Origin: Sipunculus nudus
Lineage: Eukaryota > Annelida > Sipuncula > Golfingiida > Sipunculidae
Direction: 5' to 3'
Assembly: GCA_026874595.1 (NCBI GenBank)
Contig: CM049313.1
Location: 46,632,159-46,696,158 of the forward strand
DNA: 64,000 nucleotides
In this document: in pieces, positions 35,615 through 47,817 of the stretch
Position numbering within the stretch: the stretch's first letter is position 1
Layout: each line of letters begins with the position of its first letter
Notes under the pieces: model-generated
Databases searched by the model: none
What the model was told of the DNA's origin: nothing
Seen by the model: only the letters and a program-made list of their open reading frames with translations
Program-made: the position numbers and the translations under genes

Positions 35615-36467
35615 GCACAAGAGGGTGCACATATACACACACGCACGCATACAAACCCGTCACACTGGAATACAAATGTGTTGATCTTTAAGAAAGCTTT
35701 TCACGAAAGCAAGGAAATAACATAATTCAGACAGGGATCGAACATTCTCCTTCACGCACACAAACGCGCATACAATTAAATATAAATGTGAAGATTTTAA
35801 AGAAAGAGTTGTGACAAAACCAAGGAAATAACATATATACACTACAGATAGAGACAAAGCAAATATATATACTGATATTTAAAACTATTTAAGAACTCTA
35901 CATAAATCATAAATGTTAACCAAGGAAAGCTCGTCCGCCTCCATGGTATAATTATTTGGTCAAACAGAGCAGATTTTTTTCTGCTTCAATATTATAATGT
36001 TACAGGTGAGTCACGGTGGCCGAGTCACGTGGTTATGCATGCTCGAATGGCGTTGCTGGTTTTTGTGCGCGCCACAGTTCGCTGCGTACATATAAAGCGC
36101 TAACCTGACTCGCAGGTACACTTTAACGGCGACAATAATTTACGTGACATCCTTCGTGAAAAAAGTGACCCAGATGCTCAATCCTGTTTCCCTCATAAGT
36201 AACCAGAGCATTTACAACGCGCCATGTCCATGCTTCAGCTAAAGGAAAAGAGAATTCTTATTCTATAAATGATAAAATAACCTCTGCCCACCACGGATGA
36301 CATTCCTGCATCATTCACCGCAACACGGCCGGCCATCACGACACGGCATACACATACAGATGTACATAGTAAAAAAAAAAAGATCAAATGGTCGCATTTT
36401 ACAGACTGTTCTTTGCAATTCAATTTTTCAGTATGGAGTTTATTTTTATGATATTTATTATTCTACT
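34913..36467. other. Non-coding DNA with (TC)n and a local tandem duplication
   Basis: A (TC)n run lies at 35580-35612. Segments 35636-35745 and 35755-35865 are diverged tandem copies (CACGCA..CATACAA, GAAAG, CCAAGGAAATAACATA). A TATAAAG sequence at about 36091 follows GAGTCACG and CACGTG sites and looks promoter-like, but no gene follows. Confidence 0.45.
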
Positions 36468-36576
36468 GGGATCATCATCATCATCATCATCATCTTTATA
36501 TTATTATTAGTAGTAGTAGAAGTAGAAGTAGAGGTAATAGTATTACTATTAGTATTAGTATTATTATTACTACTAC

Positions 36577-36621
<45 letters not shown>
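36468..36621. repeat. Mosaic trinucleotide repeat
   Basis: Successive blocks of ATC, ATT, AGT, AGA and ATT triplets form about 150 bp. It gives poly-Ile/Leu in one frame and poly-Asn on the other strand, which are not genes. Confidence 0.95.
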
Positions 36622-36622
<1 letters not shown>

Positions 36623-37110
36623 GTCATTAATGTGGCTAACAATGATATATACAAAATTTAATAAGAATAAATTGTCAATAAAAAAAGGAAATATCCCGAG
36701 AAACAGAAATTCATCTACCACCAATGCTTTAATGCGTTTTTATTAATTACTAGCAGTACACCCATATTTTCCACATGTGACCTGTGCCATCCGGGTTTTA
36801 GTGTGAAAGCAAAATGGCAGCCCCCATAAGCGACTTCGAGAAATACGATGAAATAAACTTTTCAGGGCGAGGGCATTCGACACGAAAGTACTCAGAGGAC
36901 AGCCACCAGGCGAGGATCTCTCCGGCATTTTTATATAAACGCTCAAAACCTCAAATTATAGAAGGATTAATCCTGTATACAGTCCACAACCTTGGGACTG
37001 TCATAAGCTACTCATGCACTTAGAACTTAGAGGGGTCTAATAAATGGAGATAAATGATTTTTTAAAATAAATGATGGGTCAAGCAGCTGAACGTATGTGT
37101 AACTTCCGAA

Positions 37111-37170
<60 letters not shown>

Positions 37171-38215
37171 CTTCACTAGTGAAAATTAAGGAATTGCTCA
37201 CACTAGTTTGAGAAAACATCCCCGTTTCAATAATAATGAGTCACTACATTAGCTGAGGTGGTACAATAAAATACGAACAGTTGTATGTAAGGCACTCGGT
37301 ATATACACGAGGAACCATTTAGCTACTATATAATAATTTAATACAGGGGACTAGAGACACAAATTGCCCCCCCCCCCCCCCTCCACCACTATACCCATGT
37401 TTTAACTAGAAGAGTGTGGCATCAGTGATGCCCTAATATTCAAAAAACCTATTAAAATCCTTATTAAATTCGAAATCCGTGCAAAACACAAAAAGGATAT
37501 TTTTAAAATGCATGATTAGCTTGTAAACAACATACAGATATGAACAAGAGACTCGATCAAGGTTAAGGTCTTATATTGACTCGTGTATTGTTTTTGATAA
37601 TAGGTAACAACTGTTATCAAAAATATGTGGTTGTCATGTTCGTGAACAATAAATGTGTACTTATTGCATAATATGATAAAAGCTCCGGTTATTTCAGAAT
37701 CTGTGTATATATTGTTTTAGGTTTGAAGCCTGTAGTGTTTTCATTTACTGACTTTTCCGAAGAAAAGTGGAGAAGACCACAGAAAATAATACATCAGAGG
37801 TTGCGCCACCTGAAGGTAAGTCGTGTGGTGAGTACGCCGTAAAAAAATTTGGTGAGGAATTTAGTGGAAATTTTAGAGATATTTGATTAAAGAATGGGGG
37901 TGGGACGGACGGACGCGGACCATTTTAGAAAGCCCTCCCTCCTACGGCGGGTGACTTTAATGAAAGACTAGGGTTTTTTTTATTTAAAGGATTTAAGATT
38001 TCTCTAATGTGTAAATCACTCCCGCTAAAATATCATATTTTGTCTGAATAAGTTATTCAATAAACATACCTTTTTTCATAATATACACTTAGAATATATA
38101 AAATAAATAGAAACTATTTCCATATATATATAAGGACACCCTGAAATCTACTGTACCTATGAAACATTTCGCATGTTTGTTAATATATTATTTGCAAAAA
38201 TAAACTAGAATACGG
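36622..38215. other. Non-coding DNA
   Basis: It includes a (TA)n run at 37114-37169, a poly-C tract at 37368-37383 and AT-rich remnants. GGTTGCGCCACCTGAAG at about 37798 resembles the module repeated at 38.3-39.05 kb. No gene. Confidence 0.5.
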
Positions 38216-39348
38216 GTAGTCGACAAGCGACTACGTGTATCCGCCGAAAACAGAGTGTGACGGGTGAAGTGAGGCATGGATAGAATGGCAAGGGAAAATA
38301 GAGTGAGGTGTGTTGCATATTAGCATGGATGTCTGCAGCCAAAATGTGTATGTAGGTTGCGTCACCTACCACAAAATCCAGAAAACTGTCAAAGTTGTAT
38401 ACATATGCAAAAAGTCAAACAACTGCCGAGATATGAGTGATTTTATCCCACAACAGAAAAACAGACGGACGCTGTGCAAAAATAGTTGCAGGTTGCGCCA
38501 CCAGTTTTGCCTATGATAAAGACCTATGTGGGATCTATACACATGCAAAATTTTGGCCCGATCGGTCAAACGGTTCCCGAGATATAAACATAAAAGTAGG
38601 TGGCGCCACCTGCCACACAATCCAGAAAGCTATCCAAGATGTATAAACCTGCAAAATTTTGGGCAGGTTAGTCAAACCACTGCAATGATATGAGTGATTT
38701 TATCCCACGGCAGACAAACAGACGGACGCTGTGCAAAAATGGTTGCAGTCGGCGTCACCAGTTTTGCGTATGATAAAGAGCTTGTGAGATCTGTACACAT
38801 GCAAAATTTTGCCTAATCGGTCAAACGGTTCCCGAGTTATGAGCTTGAATGTCTGCAGCGTAAACGTGAATGAAGATGGCGCCACCTGTCATTAAATCAA
38901 GAAAGCTGTCAAGGATGTATACACATGCAAAATTTCAGGTGGATAAGTCCAACCAATGCAGAGATATGAGTGATTTTATCCCAAGGCAGATGAACAGATG
39001 GACGCTGTGCAAAAATGGTTGCAGGTGGCGCCACCATATTTTATGTATGTTATAAAGCTATCCAAGGGCTACATTTGTGCAATTTTTTTCCTGATCGGTC
39101 AAACTGTTCCCGAGATACGTAGGTTTATGTGTCAAAACAGACGCACAGATGGACGCAGAGCGCATAGTAAAGGTCAGAGGTCAAAACAAAATCGGGGCGC
39201 AGCAGTTCACATGTGGCCCGAACATAATCCCGGGTTTCGTAAAATTCCGCCCAGCGGTTACGGAGGAGTTCTCCGGACACCTACGCGGGGGCAGCGGCGG
39301 CGGTTGGATAAAAACATAGTATCCGCAAAACTCTGTTTTGGCGGATAC
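38216..39348. mobile_element. Non-autonomous element with inverted ends and internal tandem array
   Basis: Inverted arms GTATCCGCCGAAAACAGAG (38237-38255) and CTCTGTTTTGGCGGATAC (39331-39348) enclose about 1.1 kb. Outside the left arm is a 7-bp stem hairpin GTAGTCG-acaag-CGACTAC (38216-38234). The right arm is itself half of a hairpin with GTATCCGCAAAAC (about 39319-39331). The interior is an array of about 257-276 bp dimeric units that carry GCGCCACC, CAAAATTT, a TCAAAC motif and ATGAGTGATTTTATCCCA. This layout (subterminal inverted repeats, 3' hairpin, central tandem repeats) recalls Helentron-associated elements described in bivalves, but the assignment is inference. Confidence 0.55.
38340..39055. 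repeat. Internal array of ~270-bp dimer repeats
   Basis: The phrase ATGAGTGATTTTATCCCA recurs at 38433, 38690 and 38966 (periods 257 and 276). Each unit has two related halves of about 130-140 bp. The 14-bp perfect palindrome AGGTGGCGCCACCT (38598-38611), or variants of it, marks each half boundary. Frames crossing it are not genes. Confidence 0.8.
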
Positions 39349-40045
39349 AATTATGAATGATTGCACATCTGCTACCTTATACTATTCTAATACATTTATT
39401 TCAGAACATGGACGATGATTGTGCAATAACTGCAAGAAAATGCGTTTGAATAATACCTTATATACATGGTCAGTGCATCCAAAAATAATACCATAAAATA
39501 CAATATTACTTAACTGTCTGATCATGACATGCGACGTTATAAGTAAGTATATACGTCAAGGAAGTTATGTTTTACCAGTGCATGTATGTTTGTTGTTGTT
39601 TGTCTTTTTTTTTTTTTTTGTCAATTTGGATGATTACGCAAACGCTATGCCGGTCATGTTAGTGGAGTTTACTGTATTCACAAGCTCAAATACAGTACAG
39701 TTTAACAATGACGTACAACAAGGATAGATAACACTGACATTAAGCACACAACTAGCATAAACAGAGTTACACATAGGCTTTATGTATTGAGGTGACGGCG
39801 TGGTTTTGATACCTTCTCACGTGAAAGTCACGCAGCGTTACGTGAGACAGGCCATTAGTCAGCCCGACATATCTGATGGACATGTGTCACGCATCAGAAT
39901 ATACGTCTATATTATACAGAACATTTTGTTCCTGCCCAAAAATAAAGATTTCTCGTGGTCATGTCGGTGGCAAACATATGGATACATGAAGTTATATGTT
40001 TTCATTGAATTATTCGCCAATTTTTTCCAAACGTTGTTGGATGAC

Positions 40046-40058
<13 letters not shown>
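39349..40058. other. Non-coding DNA
   Basis: No gene; a short poly-T tract lies near 39607-39620 and a (CA)n run at 40044-40058. Confidence 0.5.

Positions 40059-40121
<63 letters not shown>
40059..40121. repeat. (TA)n microsatellite
   Basis: A TA run of about 60 bp, preceded by (CA)n and directly followed by the satellite array. Confidence 0.95.
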
Positions 40122-40123
<2 letters not shown>

Positions 40124-40130
40124 GACTGAT

Positions 40131-42335
40131 ACGTATTGATGGCTCTAGATGGATGGTGTGAACAATAATTGATGATTCTTGGTGGATAGAATGGACAAAA
40201 TATTGATGGCTCTGGATGGATGGTGTGAACAAAATATGATGATTCTTGGTGGATACTGTGTTGATCGCTCTGGATGGATGGTGTGGACAATAATTGATGA
40301 CTCTTGGTGGATAGTGTGGACAGAATATTGATGGCTATTGATGGATGGTGTGGACAATAATCGATGACTCTTGTTGGATAGTGTGGACAAAATATTGATG
40401 GCTATGGATGGATGGTGTGGACAATAATTGATGACTCTTGGTGAATAGTGTGGACAAAATATTGATGGCTCTAGATGAATGGTGTGAACAATAATTGATG
40501 ATTCTTAGTGGATAGAGTTGACAAAATATTTATGGGTATGGATGGATGGTGTGGACAATAATTCATGATTCTTGGTGGATAGAGTGGACAAAATATTGAT
40601 GGCTCTGGGTGGATGGTGTGAACAATAATTGTTGATTCTTGGTAAATACTGTTGACAAAATATTTATGGGTATGGATGGATGGTGTGAACAATAATTGAT
40701 GATTCTTAGTGGACAGAATGGACAAAATATTGATAGCTCTGGATGGATTGGGTGAACAATAATTGATGATTCTTGGTAAATAGTGTTGACAAAATATTTA
40801 TGGGTATGGATGGATGGTGTGAACAATAATTGATGATTCTTAGTGGACAGAATGGACAAAATATTGATGGCTCTGGCTGGATTGGGTGAACAATAATTGA
40901 TGATTCTTGGTAAATAGTGTTGACAAAATATTTATGGGTATGGATGGATGGTGTGAACAATAATTGATGATTCTTGGTAAATAGTGTTGACAAAACATTT
41001 ATGGGTATGGATGGATGGTGTGAACAATAATTGATGATTCTTGGTAAATAGTGTTGACAAAACATTTATGGGTATGGATGGATGGTGTGGACAATAATTG
41101 ATGATTCTTGGTAAATAGTGTTGGCAAAATATTTATGGGTATGGATGGATGGTGAGAATAATTGATGACTCTTGGTGGATAGAATGGACAAAATATTGAT
41201 GGCTCTGGATGGATGGTGTGGACAATAATTGATGATTCCTGGTAAATAGTGTTGACAAATTATTTATGGGTGTGTATGGATGGTGTGGACAATAATTGAT
41301 GACTCTTGGTGGATAGTGTGGACAAAATATTGATGGCTCTGGATGGATGGTGAGAACAATAATTGATGATTCTTGGTAAATAGTGTTGACAAAATATTTA
41401 TGGGTATGGATGGATGGTGTGAACAATAATTGATGATTCTTAGTGGACAGAATGGACAAAATTTTGATGGCTCTGGATGGATTGGGTGAACAATAATTGA
41501 TGATTCTTGGTAAATAGTGTTGCCAAAATATTTATGGGTATGGATGGATTGGGTGATCAATAATTGATAATTCTTGGTAAATAGTGTTGAAAAAATATTT
41601 ATGGTTATGGATGGATGGTGTGAACAATAATTGATGATTCTTGGTAAATAGTGTTGACAAAATATTTATGGGTATGGATGGATGGTGTGAAAAATAATTG
41701 ATGATTCTTGGTAAATAGTGTTTACAAAATATTCATGGGTATGGATGGATGGTGTGAACAATAATTGATGATTCTTTGTAAATAGTGTTGACAAAATATT
41801 TATGGGTATGGATTGATGGTGTGGACAATAATTGATGACTCTTGGTGGATAGTGTTGACAAAATATTTATGGGTATGGATGGATGGTGTGAAAAATAATT
41901 GATGATTCTTGGTAAATAGTGTTGACAAAATATTTATGGGTATTGATGGATGGTGTGAACAATAATTGATGATTCTTGGTAAATAGTGTTGACAAAATAT
42001 TTATGGGTATGGATGGATGGTGTGAACAATAATTGATGATTCTTGGTAAATAGTGTTGACAAAATATTTATGGGTATGGATGGATGGTGTGAACAATAAT
42101 TGATGATTCTTGGTAAATACTGTTGACAAAATAATTTATGGGTATGGATGGATGGTGTGAACAATAATTGATGATTCTTAGTGGATAGTGTGGACCAAAT
42201 ATTGATGGATCTGGGTGGATGGTATGGACAAAATATTGATTTCTCTGGGACGATGGTTCGGACACAACATTGATGGATCTTGGTGGATAATGTAGACAAA
42301 ATATTGATGGCTCTGGGTGGATGGTGGCTTTGCAC
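40131..42335. repeat. 67-bp higher-order satellite (two related ~33-bp monomers)
   Basis: About 33 copies of a 67-bp dimer. One half is typified by GATGGATGGTGTGAACAATA then ATTGATGATTCTT. The other is typified by GGTAAATAGTGTTGACAAAA then TATTTATGGGTAT, or GGTGGATAGTGTGGACAAAA then TATTGATGGCTCT. The halves are themselves homologous. The two kinds of second half alternate in blocks, with the GGTAAATAGTGTT type dominating from about 40900 to 42150. Minus-strand frames repeat peptides such as HQYFVHSIHQESSII in rotating frames because 67 is not a multiple of 3; they are artefacts. Confidence 0.95.
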
Positions 42336-42708
42336 CGCTTTCACCCGAATTTCCAGGCCAATTCCTCACCCACCCCTCTAAAAAATCCCGAAGATGCAGC
42401 AAATAGCAGCAAGCAAATGCTACACATACAGAAAAACGGTAAATTACAAAGTTTCAATCTGTTAAAGAATACATACTTTTTTAAACGAATTCTATATTCA
42501 ACACCACAATAAAAATTTCCTCGTGCAAGACTCCTTTGCATCTACTCCAAGTGCTCAAAGGATGAAATCAAATATGTGTTTGTAGTGACATTCAACCAAA
42601 TTAAAATAGTCCCCTTGGTATCAGAGAGTTACTGTGTTGATAGCTGAGATGTATCTTTGGTAACATTTCTGTATCCAAGATCTTAAGTAAATCGATTGCA
42701 TAACTAGA
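42336..42708. other. Non-coding DNA
   Basis: Unique sequence between the satellite and the transposon; no gene recognised. Confidence 0.5.
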
Positions 42709-42710
42709 TA

Positions 42711-43677
42711 CAGTAGAGCGCCGTATTTCCGAATGTCGAATTTCCGAAAATTCGTTTTTCCGAAAATTAAAATGAAGAACCGAAAATTTATTCGTATTTC
42801 CGTATTTTCAAGCATGTAAACACCTCAAATGAATTTTTGTAATTACGAGTCACTAAGGCCTTCAGTCAGGTGGTTAAGCCGAGTGGTGACCCTAATTAAT
42901 TAATGCTGGGCCGATGCTGTCGCCGGGGCAAAGGTGTGATAACTACAGCTAGTCGCGCAACGCCAGGCTCCGTATACCCCTGGTAAGCGGCTGAGCAGTT
43001 TATCCAAGAGTACTTGTATATTATCAACCATATCTCGTTTGTACTCAAGTAAGCTTAGTTCGTCGGCTTGGGCTGAAATGTCAGGCCAAACAAGGTAGCA
43101 ATTTACTCGCAAGAGTATTGGTCAGGTATCGTTCGCACCTCGCATGTGAACAAGTAGGTTTATATGCGAGGCCATAGCACGCGGGCCTGGTCATACTATT
43201 TATTCCGAGAGAACAATTGGGTCACTTACTTAAACTTGCTGTTATTCAGCTTATTAACTTTCAAGAAGAACACCAATCAAACACGGTCGCCTTGCTGTCA
43301 CTTGCCAGAGATACGGAAGAAAATAAAACGGACTGCGTTATGCGTGTGCCACATTGGTGCTAACCGAGCTACAATAATGGCGATGTTATTTTACCATTCC
43401 CTCCCGCGAATTATGTTTGGAAAAAAGGCACACAAGTATCCTAAAATCAGGTTAAAACAGGTATTAACTCTGCAATAATTCCGATATTATTATAAGTTCC
43501 GGTCGTAAATTACGTGGGTCGAAAAGAAACATGGTGTTTCCTCAGTAATATAGCGTTAAGTTAATCATTAACTGTCGTACGAAATTGGCCCAAGAGTCCC
43601 CGACTGAATATCCGAAAATTCATTTTCCGAAAGAAAAGCTTGTCCCCCGACTTTTTAGGAAAAACGGCGCTCTACTG
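42711..43677. mobile_element. pogo/Tigger-like non-autonomous DNA transposon (967 bp)
   Basis: It begins CAGTAGAGCGCCGTATTTCC and ends, inverted, CAGTAGAGCGCCGTTTTTCC, with subterminal AATTTCCGAAAATTCG / CCGAAAATTC repeats. The direct flanks are TA (42709-42710 and 43678-43679), the Tc1/mariner-pogo target. CAGTAGA..C..TTT(T)CCGAA ends are typical of pogo/Tigger elements. No transposase motif is visible in the interior; the frames inside are short and unmatched, so it depends on a helper or is dead. Confidence 0.8.
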
Positions 43678-43692
43678 TATATGTATACTCCT

Positions 43693-44067
43693 GAATGCAG
43701 GCCTCCGCCATGTGGCCGGTCCTAAATGCAGGGTACTCCACAACCCATGCATTCTTTTATTTATTAGCCCATATTTCCAGATTCAATGGTACATATGTTC
43801 CCAAACGAGTGTTTGCAGTCACTTATTCGGCTCATATTCCTATGTTCAATGGGGCATATGTGACAGGTGATTTGTAGTATTCCAGGATTCCGAATCATGT
43901 TTCGGACCCATACCAAAATCTTATCTTTCCTTCATTGCTCCATTCCCGAGCTCCCTGAAAATATCATAGGATTCTGTCCCAGATATTGCGTTAGGTATGT
44001 TGTGAACAAACGCACTAACACACACACGAATGTGGATGAACACATACCCTCCATGCGGAGGCAAATG
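43693..44067 (+). mobile_element. MITE-like element, copy D (best-preserved ends)
   Basis: It starts GAATGCAGGCCTCCGCCATG and ends CCTCCATGCGGAGGCAAAT. The exact 8-bp inverted pair GCCTCCGC (43701-43708) / GCGGAGGC (44055-44062) sits just inside the ends. It shares CCCATATTTCCAGATTCAATGG-type interior, ACTTATTCG, GTATGTTGTGAACAAACGCAC and CACGAATGTGGATGAACAC with copies A-C. It lies only 15 bp beyond the pogo-like element. Confidence 0.7.
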
Positions 44068-46362
44068 TTAGGCAGATGTTCTCTCTCTAGTTTTGTGAAT
44101 TAGGTTAGTGGACCGGGTTTACACGACGACATAACTTTTTGTGTTGTACTCTCTAGCTGAAAAATATCAGGGTTGGCAAATCAAAAGAACTGTTAGTAAC
44201 GATCATCGGTCTCGGGTGCTTGGGCGAGAGACAATCGATTGAGATAGAGTTAAACATCATTGAAAAAAAAGTTAATAGAGATTATTGGCATGTGATAACG
44301 ATGCGACATTTTTATGACCAAAGAGTCTGTAAAATTCATTTTATAATAATAGTTTATTGCAACTCATTAATTCATGAAGGTACACCATGTTGTTTTGATG
44401 GATACAGCCTCCGGCTACATGATTTCACTTAACTTGATTTATCTTGCCAGATTCTCAAACATTTCCACAGTCTTTAGTACAATTTTTTCCATGCGACACA
44501 GATTTGAATAACCTTTCTTTACTAGGACAGTTCTTATAGACTATATTAAGACTAAATTAATTTAAATCTATTCTTGCCAATACCCACGATTATCGTTTAG
44601 GTTCTTATCAGACCCATCGGTGCTTTGTTCGTATCAAAGCCTTCGGGTACCCCCCACCCCCACGCCGCCCCCAACCGGCATAGAGAGCAGGCTTAATAAT
44701 ATAGGGTATTTTGAGTTTATTTCTATATCAATATTTGAGTCAATATATGTTGTGGTTTGACTATCTATGATCCTCCAACGTGTAAAATTTAAACCATCAA
44801 ATACAATGTTTGTTTTCCTTTTATTTTATTTCTCCTGTCCGTATTGGTGCTAAATCTCAAATATGATTAAAAAATGACCTTTTGGCACAATTTATTCATA
44901 GTGACAGATTTGTACCTAAAATTAATTTTTTACCTTGTTCTAATTTCTAACGTCATATACTCCATTGCCAATTCCCCATTATCGCTCACTTGCATACAGC
45001 TATATTTATAATTGTTACTTTATTCGATACTTCTTTGTCCATTTTATTTTGCAGTCATAATTTATATTTATATAACATTCACGAAACAGAAACATAAACG
45101 GAAAATAATCGGTCGATTAGCTTATATCGGTTGAAGTCCAGTATCAACATGATCGAAGTTAATGATTTGCCAAGCGAGTGAGCTTGACAGCTAAATAAAC
45201 ATATCTGTCTAGAACTATCAGTGGCGTTCTCTCGAATATTCGGATGGCGTCATGCCAGAGGATTAAGAGGAACAAATATTAGACCCCCGTGTCCAGAGTG
45301 AACAAGTAAATGAAGCCGCAGAAAACATTGCGTTTCCGTTTTTTTTCTGTTGTTGTTGTTGCTGTTGTTGTCATTGTGGTTCATAAACATTCATATCATA
45401 GCCATGCTTCCCTAAGTCTTCGAAAACACGACTAAGACCCATCTTGGTCCAACCTCTGTATCTGCAATGATACCAGGAATATTAACTAACCAATATAAGT
45501 TGCGAAAGGAGATGAGTAGTTTGATGAGTAGAAGGGTAAGAAGAAGTCAGAGATGGCGGGTGTTGGTTATTGTTTTGTCATTAACAACCATATCGGTCTT
45601 TCATCATCGATCGATATACCAATAATCTAACCGGTCCTAAAATTTCCCCAATAGAGGCGAAAAGGGATTTCATATTGAGTATTAACTGATCATTTTCGGT
45701 TGCGAAAGGAGGTTGAGCAGGAGGTTGAGTAGGAGGATGAGTAGAAAAAGGAAGGGATGCCGTGTTTTGGTTATTTAGTCAGACTGAGCAGCCGCTGCTT
45801 CCTCAACCGAGCCAGCAATGAGAGAATCCATGATGACACATTGACGAACATTGAGGAACATGGGCATTCTGCTGTATACAAAATTTTACCAGCAAAACCA
45901 TCCTGCCATATGGCCTTACCACCTCCTTTCACCTGTTTTATACATTGATATAGTTGTGTGTGTGTGAGTAAACACAGTCCACGTGTCTGTTTACCATAAC
46001 AATTAAGATTTCATGACCTTAGTTCATAACTCCCAAAAAGGAGAAGCAACATGAAAAAAAGGAGCGTTGGCGCTATGTTTATATTTTACACCACTGACCC
46101 CGCCCGGTATAAGATGTTTTCCTCTTTTTTCCACATTTTCAGATATTATAATATTTTATTCAGAAAACACTATACTTCGTGTTTATTTAAGATACCTAGT
46201 ATGTGAATATGCACCTTAAACAACGATGAAACGTTAAAATTATGGCAGAATGTTCAAAGTTAACTTAGGGTTAATAAATTCTTCTGAATCAGTCCTATAA
46301 CATATGTCACACATATTTTATTACTCCTGCCTAGGTAAACTAGCAAACGCAATATAAATGGG
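44068..46362. other. Non-coding DNA with local duplications
   Basis: Two diverged tandem segments lie at about 45480-45595 and 45690-45780 (GGTTGCGAAAGGAG, GATGAGTAGAA, TTGGTTATT). A fragment of repeat R2 in inverted orientation lies at 45950-46012 (GTGAGTAAACACAGTCCACG). No gene. Confidence 0.5.
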
Positions 46363-46426
46363 AAAAATAATAATAATAATAATAATTATTATTATTATTA
46401 TTATAATTATTATTATTATTATTATA

Positions 46427-46468
<42 letters not shown>
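46363..46468. repeat. (AAT/ATT)n palindromic trinucleotide repeat
   Basis: AAT triplets switch to ATT triplets at about 46386, giving a self-complementary array. Confidence 0.95.
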
Positions 46469-47817
46469 CTTGTGTAAACATCCTTGCTCAAACATTTAAA
46501 ACTACAGATTTGTATATCAAAGCTTAACGACTATAGATTTTTTATTTATATGCGCGTGTGTTTGGGTATTTCTTTGTTCAGTCATTCAGTGACATAATCA
46601 TAAGAGTCTTACAGAAATTGTATACCATTGATACACTAAGAGTTCAGATACTATTACTTTTTTTCTTTTGTGTAGGTTGTACGATACATAATGGCTAAAT
46701 CACGGGAATTATGACTCAATCTTCTCGTGACAAACACCACTTGGTGTGGGAGAAGTGAAGGCGGGCTACGTGCCGCATTTTCACACAAGAGACATACATA
46801 CACTCCACCCGTCAATTTACAATATTAGATAATATCAGAGAGCTTTTGATGGGAAAGGCCAAACGAGATGTATCGCTACCAAACGATTTTTCTTGCTCCC
46901 AAGGAAAAGCCTCGTAATGGAACATATATAACCACGAGATCTCGGACTCGCGAGAGCCGGCCCAACTCCGTACATACAACAGACTGAGGTAATTTTTAGA
47001 TATGCATCCCAAAATTTCATTCTTTTTTTTTATTTGTCTATTTCCCCTTTAAATATTTCCCTGTACATGACGGTATACTGAAACACTACTGCAATATGCC
47101 ATTCAGATTAACATCAGTATGTACACAACAGCTTATATCTACTGTGCCATTTCACATTATATAACAAATATAGTCTATGAGGTCACAACTGAAACAGCCA
47201 ATCACAAGGAGACCTGTGATCCATGCTGACCTCCTCCTTTGGTGCAATCATTATTCTGTGCCACAAAACAATAATTATATTATATCATTAGATCATCACG
47301 CCTAACGATTACATTGTAAAATTATATTGAGCGTTTTAACAGATGTAAATCAATATGTTAAAAAATGATTAACACACAGTTGGCGGTTTGAAATAAAATG
47401 CAGCACCACGAATTGTACGGATGAGCATTCATGGCCAGTTGGTGGCATCTCCTGTTGAATGAAGACGAAAGAGACCAAAAACGATAAGAATGAAATGTTA
47501 TTTTATAGCCTCTTGGATTACAGGGTTTATCTGCCCATGACTAGGAATACAGAAGACAGAACCTGTCATTAAGACATCAGAACGAATCTCTCAAGTTCTC
47601 GCGAGCTTTCACTATTTCTCACGTAGCATTTTGCCTTTGAGGCACCAGTGGGTTCAAAGCGAGGGCTTTCTATTCCAAAGTTCAACACCTGAACCAGCAC
47701 CAGGCTATACGTCCTACCCCTTCACTATACGTTTTGATTGATTAAGTGTTATAGGATCCCAGTCACCTATAAAGCGTGTTTAATTAACACGAAAAATAGT
47801 TTCTTCTATTCTGAAAT
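46469..47817. other. Non-coding DNA
   Basis: No convincing frame or repeat. Confidence 0.5.

Noticed and set aside
36060-36130. TATA-containing promoter for a gene at 36.1 kb
   Set aside because: Promoter-like words are present but no exon or frame follows, so it is only mentioned in the gap description.
39907-42344. Many overlapping minus-strand frames rich in His, Ser and Tyr with repeated peptide words
   Set aside because: They are translations of the 67-bp satellite; 67 is not a multiple of 3 so every frame stays partly open. Not proteins.
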